Source: Membranipora membranacea (Eukaryota; Bryozoa; Gymnolaemata; Cheilostomatida; Membraniporidae). Taken from it: a DNA stretch of 60,000 nucleotides. Below are positions 56,401 to 60,000 of this stretch, piece after piece. Both the position numbers and the translations under genes were made by a program. Below the pieces are notes generated by a model. It worked only from the letters and a program-made list of their open reading frames with translations. It searched no databases and was not told the DNA's origin. Numbering within the stretch: position 1 is the first letter of the stretch; the number at the start of each line of letters is the position of its first letter. The stretch spans positions 8,992,001 through 9,052,000 of the forward strand of contig OU612065.1 in NCBI GenBank assembly GCA_914767715.1. Direction: 5' to 3'.

Positions 56401-59400
56401 TGTACCCTAGAGGAGTAATTTTTAGGTAGAATTTTGTTCTGCTAGACTGGTGGTGGCTTAAAGTGGCCATAAAATTCACTATTTCAAAGCCAGTGTAAAA
56501 TGGCACACTCTCCTTCTGCAAAAACTTTGCTTCTCTAGGGTAATGTCAGTACCTTTTCTACTTCAGTGGGGTCTTTGATTACTGAGCTGGCTCCTCTAAA
56601 CCCAGCGCTGTGATATTCCTCGATACTGAGTGGGTTACATTTCCTATTTTGGTCCATCTTTCTTATCCAAATGCACTGACATGGGCCAATGCAGACAACA
56701 AAGTGTTCTGACTGCAAACCGAACCTAAAATCACATGAAATATATAGATAAAGAATGACATATCTGCAGTTTCATTCATGTCCTTCAATGAATAGTGGTT
56801 AAATAGTTCCCATAGCAATTTAAAGTGCCTGTCCGTAAAAAAAGACTGCACAGTTTGTGAATTAAAACATACCTACGTTTTGCCAAGATCATATGCTTCT
56901 CATTTCTGACAACAACTGCACAGCTCATCTCTTCATCTAGCCACTCACCATCTACTCTGTATGCCACTGTGAATGCAAACTCTGTATAAGAATATGCTTC
57001 CAAAGTTGCTGTTTGTGGGTTCACAGGTTGAATATGGCTGTCATCACACTCTTCTATGCTGACAGATATCCTCCCTGTACTATTAGTAGCTCGGAAAATA
57101 TGTGCCTTTCAGAGGAACAGATATTGTATAATAAGTTATTCAGTTTTGCTATACTGGCTACCACCTAGTATCACAAAAATTCTCATTGCAAATACTAAAG
57201 TTTCTCCATTCATTGTTAGGGTTGTCGGCAACCAACGCAAACTTGTTGCCTTTTATCCTGTGTCAGTTGAGTATCAAGATACATCACAGTTTCGTCGTAA
57301 ATAATTGCTATTTTGGTACATGAATAAGGAAAGGCCATTCCTTGTTAACCTTGGGTAAGACCACAGGGTAAAGGACTAAGCACACGTAGCCGATAGTGAC
57401 ACGTTTTCGGCAACCTGCCTGTTTTCATGGCACATTCTGATCTTAATCACCGCCAGCACACGCAATTTGTGGGTCTATCTCATTTATCATGAATCAAAGC
57501 TATTACATTTACTTATTTCATTTTACTGTACATTTATAACAGTCTTGATTGCTTCCCTGACACAGGAATGTCACAAATTGAGGTTCAGTTGTGCAAAATT
57601 TCCTCCAACTTAAAAAGAATAATTAATTTTGGTCACCTGTACTTTGAAGAATTTGGCTTTGGTATGGAAACTTTGGATATCAGATATCTGTGCCAGCGGT
57701 TCTTCATATAAAAACAAAATGCCTGAAAATAAAAGAACTTGAAATGTGTCCATAAGTCATCAGACTATTTCCTGTCTTAAGTGTGACTTGTAATTAGAGC
57801 ACTCCGTTGTCTGCATTGTCTCATATGTCAGTACATTTGGATAAGAAAGATTGATCATAACAGGAAATGTAACCCACTCAGAATTGGAGAATATTGCAGA
57901 CAGGTTCGCACACTAAAAAAATAACTGATACTAGTGGTCCTGTTTTCAGTGCAATGGTATCCCTAAGAGTTTCACAAATTGCTGTTACTGTTTAAGTTTG
58001 GTCTGGTCAAGTTATCAAGTCAGAACCTCAATTGCTATAATTACTCATATTCTAGCCAATCTATGATCAGTGATGACACTAAAATTGGATCATTCAATTG
58101 CTTATCCGTGATTGCATGGAAGCCCAACGATTGAAACTTATCCAGTTTATTAGGCTCTCCCACACTGACCTGCTGCAGGAATTGTAATTTGAATACTGCT
58201 TGCAGCAATATTATCTCTTATGAGAGTTCTGCGGGGTTGATCTCCGCCGATCTTCATTGAGGGAGCTACTAGTGATAGGCTGGCGATGTTAACCAAGTCA
58301 GGTATCTGATTTGACAAGCAGTGATTGTGTGGTGAACATCTGCCTCTATGCTTAATTAGAGTTGTACTTGACAGACCGATCTTTGCGCATGTTCTTCCTG
58401 TGTAATCAACATGGCTCTCACCAACAAGAATAGATTTGTCTTCCAAATTCATTGATGTATCCCTATCTTTCTCGTGTAGGGCCGCTGCAAGTAAGTTGTA
58501 TAATTAGGAGTTGTCTTATACTCAACAAAAATAAGATGATTTCAAACAGTTAAAAAACCTCAGAGTGTGTCACCCTCCCTGGTGTCACACACGCCTTGGG
58601 CAGGCTGTCGGGGTGGGTGGAGGAGGCCAACCCCGACAGCCTGCCCAGGCTAGAATCAAGGCCACCCCTGGCAGCCTGTCCAGGAAACCTTGACTGCCTG
58701 TACTTGCTTTTCACAAATTTCTCAAAAAAATGTGAGTACATAAAATTAATGGTATAAGACAGAATAAGCATGCATGTTGCATCATAGATAGTTTGATGGA
58801 GTACATTCTTGCATAGCCACTACCTTCAGGAATGAGAAGGCGAACTTTATGTACGGACAGCACATCGTTGATCACATTCTCAGGATGTATAGTGTATCGT
58901 ACAGATATGTTCTTATTCTCCTTTTCTCTCACAACTGTATCCAGTAGGAAATTTGTGGGGCTGGTCTCGTCAGCAAGGTACCCTGCTATACTCACTGTAT
59001 AATATACATTGTATAAATATCACTTCACAGTGTGCAAGTTTTTAAGACACTTCATTAGTGTGCATGTTTCAAATCATCAGACTGATAATAATACCATTAC
59101 CTCAGAGTTTCCTTCTGTCATTTATCTTATACCTACCTGAGATACTTTGATTAACAAGAGTTTTCCCTGGGGCATACATGTCATACCACAAGTTACTCTC
59201 TTCAACGCAGTGAAGCAAGGCTGGTGAGCATTTTATATCTGTAAGGTCACTTGACGCATTTTGACAGCATCTCACTTCTTCAGGTAGGCATTCACAGCAA
59301 AAGCAAGAGCTGTTGTGCCATCTATGACTTGTCATACATTGCTCTGCAAACCTTAGAACCTTCATAGTTGGCCCAGTGTTCATTTGTCCAAGTCTATTCA

Positions 59401-59921
59401 TGACTGTCGTTGTTTGACCAGCCCCTGGCTCTATCGTGATCAGTACAGGTCTTAATAATTTCACTTGTGTGCCCTCTTCTGTGATGTGGTCAACCAATAT
59501 TGAGTGCTCTTTTAATAGCTTGAAAAAAAAGAAAGTGGAATTAGTCAGACTGACCGGTTTTACATGTACATGTATATTTAAATATATGTAAATATATATT
59601 TGTACTTTATTGACACCTCCCAATGTATAAGGACAAATGAGGTAATGTGTAAAATGAAGATAAGGATTAAAAAATTATTTGTATTCATTATCAGGCAAAT
59701 CAGATTCAAAGCTAAACTAGTTTAGAGATAGTGGACATACATACCTCAGTTGTGTTGTTGATATTTGGCAGTATAAATATTATGTTGAGATCTAATCTAC
59801 AGTTTTTATCTCCTTTGCAGTGTGGAATTACACTTGTCAGCATGGTAAGATTAGCTGAATTCACAGTCCCAGTCATAAGAGACAGGATCACAGCTGGGGT
59901 CATCAGTAGGTGCGCTGACAT
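53442..59921 (-). CDS. HAP2: HAP2/GCS1 gamete membrane fusion protein
   Basis: Sperm-type fusogen (fusexin, class II fold) that merges gamete membranes; known from plants, protists and many invertebrates, absent from vertebrates. 923 aa, 13 exons in transcript order: 59921-59745, 59518-59137, 58994-58824, 58484-58170, 57722-57637, 57105-56873, 56724-56553, 55850-55677, 55413-55173, 54974-54631, 54456-54298, 54064-53894, 53588-53442. All junctions are GT-AG and in phase. It starts with a signal peptide (MTPAVILSLMTGTVNS) and HCKGDKNCRLDLNI, matching the start of the mature family protein. Cys-rich NSSCFCCEC at 129-136 and LLHCVEESNLWYDMYAPG follow. The diagnostic HAP2-GCS1 domain (Pfam PF10699) at about 272-320 contains GRTCAKIGLS, RCSPHNHCLSNQIPDL. 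Exon 8 has Cys-rich SSRCTKLNQCGLC, exon 9 the membrane span (KWFLMNTVFMFYLPLVPIHA, about 594-617). A cytoplasmic tail of about 305 residues, basic and Ser-rich, completes it. Confidence 0.93.
58598..58646. repeat. Palindromic hairpin repeat, GGGCAGGCTGTCGG family, copy 2
   Basis: GGGCAGGCTGTCGGGG (58598-58613) pairs perfectly with CCCCGACAGCCTGCCC (58631-58646) around a 17-base loop. It lies in the HAP2 intron 58485-58823. A partial further copy (GGCAGCCTGTCCAGG) follows at about 58670-58684. Confidence 0.8.
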
Positions 59922-60000
59922 CACAATTCACAAGTTTAGTATGTTGTTACAAGTTTCAGTGTAGCGTCACGCTGTTACATTATGTACAACTCACCGAAAT

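Noticed and set aside
1-60000. CRISPR array, prokaryotic operon or phage region
   Set aside because: The window is intron-rich animal DNA. No regularly spaced direct repeats or prokaryotic gene packing are seen.

Overview
This window is nuclear DNA from a metazoan. Genes are split into many short exons with GT-AG introns, protein families are animal-type, and AT-rich introns carry tRNA-derived SINEs and a decayed LINE. A HAP2/GCS1 gamete fusogen, compact genes and membrane proteins built only of NIDO domains suggest a sponge or another early-branching animal. That taxonomic placement is inference and could not be tested here.

Layout, left to right: (1) 1-7282 (+), the 3' part of TCERG1, a nuclear transcription/splicing coupling factor with the last WW domain and six FF domains. 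(2) 7610-10989 (+), a membrane-anchored DUF218 (YdcF/SanA-like) protein. (3) 11697-15157 (+), a type I membrane protein with one NIDO domain, a Thr/Ser-rich stalk, one membrane span and a cytoplasmic tail. (4) 16849-26270 (+), a paralogous surface protein with four NIDO domains, made by tandem duplication of the same five-exon, phase 1-1 module. (5) 27386-43125 (+), a 23-exon furin/PCSK5-like protein. (6) 43845-47431 (-), a LanC-like protein with its zinc ligands. (7) 47.4-52.3 kb, a gene-poor stretch with a frameshifted LINE reverse-transcriptase relic and hairpin repeats. (8) 52307-53074 (+), a tentative 89-residue gene. (9) 53442-59921 (-), an apparently complete 13-exon HAP2/GCS1 gamete fusion protein.

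The most striking observation is gene 5. It has full proprotein-convertase architecture (signal peptide, prodomain with an RNKR site, S8 domain, P domain, furin-like Cys-rich repeats, membrane span, acidic tail) and an open 1236-residue frame over 23 exons. All four catalytic positions are replaced: Asp to Cys, His to Leu, oxyanion Asn to Thr, Ser to Ala. Acidic residues expected to line the basic-substrate pocket are kept. This looks like a conserved pseudoprotease, a candidate decoy, chaperone or receptor in the convertase pathway.

Three neighbouring genes (3, 4, 5) encode secreted or type I surface proteins and HAP2 encodes a fusogen. TCERG1, LANCL and DUF218 are housekeeping types, so no operon-like pathway is claimed. 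Repeats include a nearly identical inverted pair of a composite SINE around gene 3, several unrelated tRNA-derived SINEs, and terminal-inverted-repeat or foldback elements in introns of gene 5. Coordinates for split genes are the outer CDS limits; exon limits are given in each entry.
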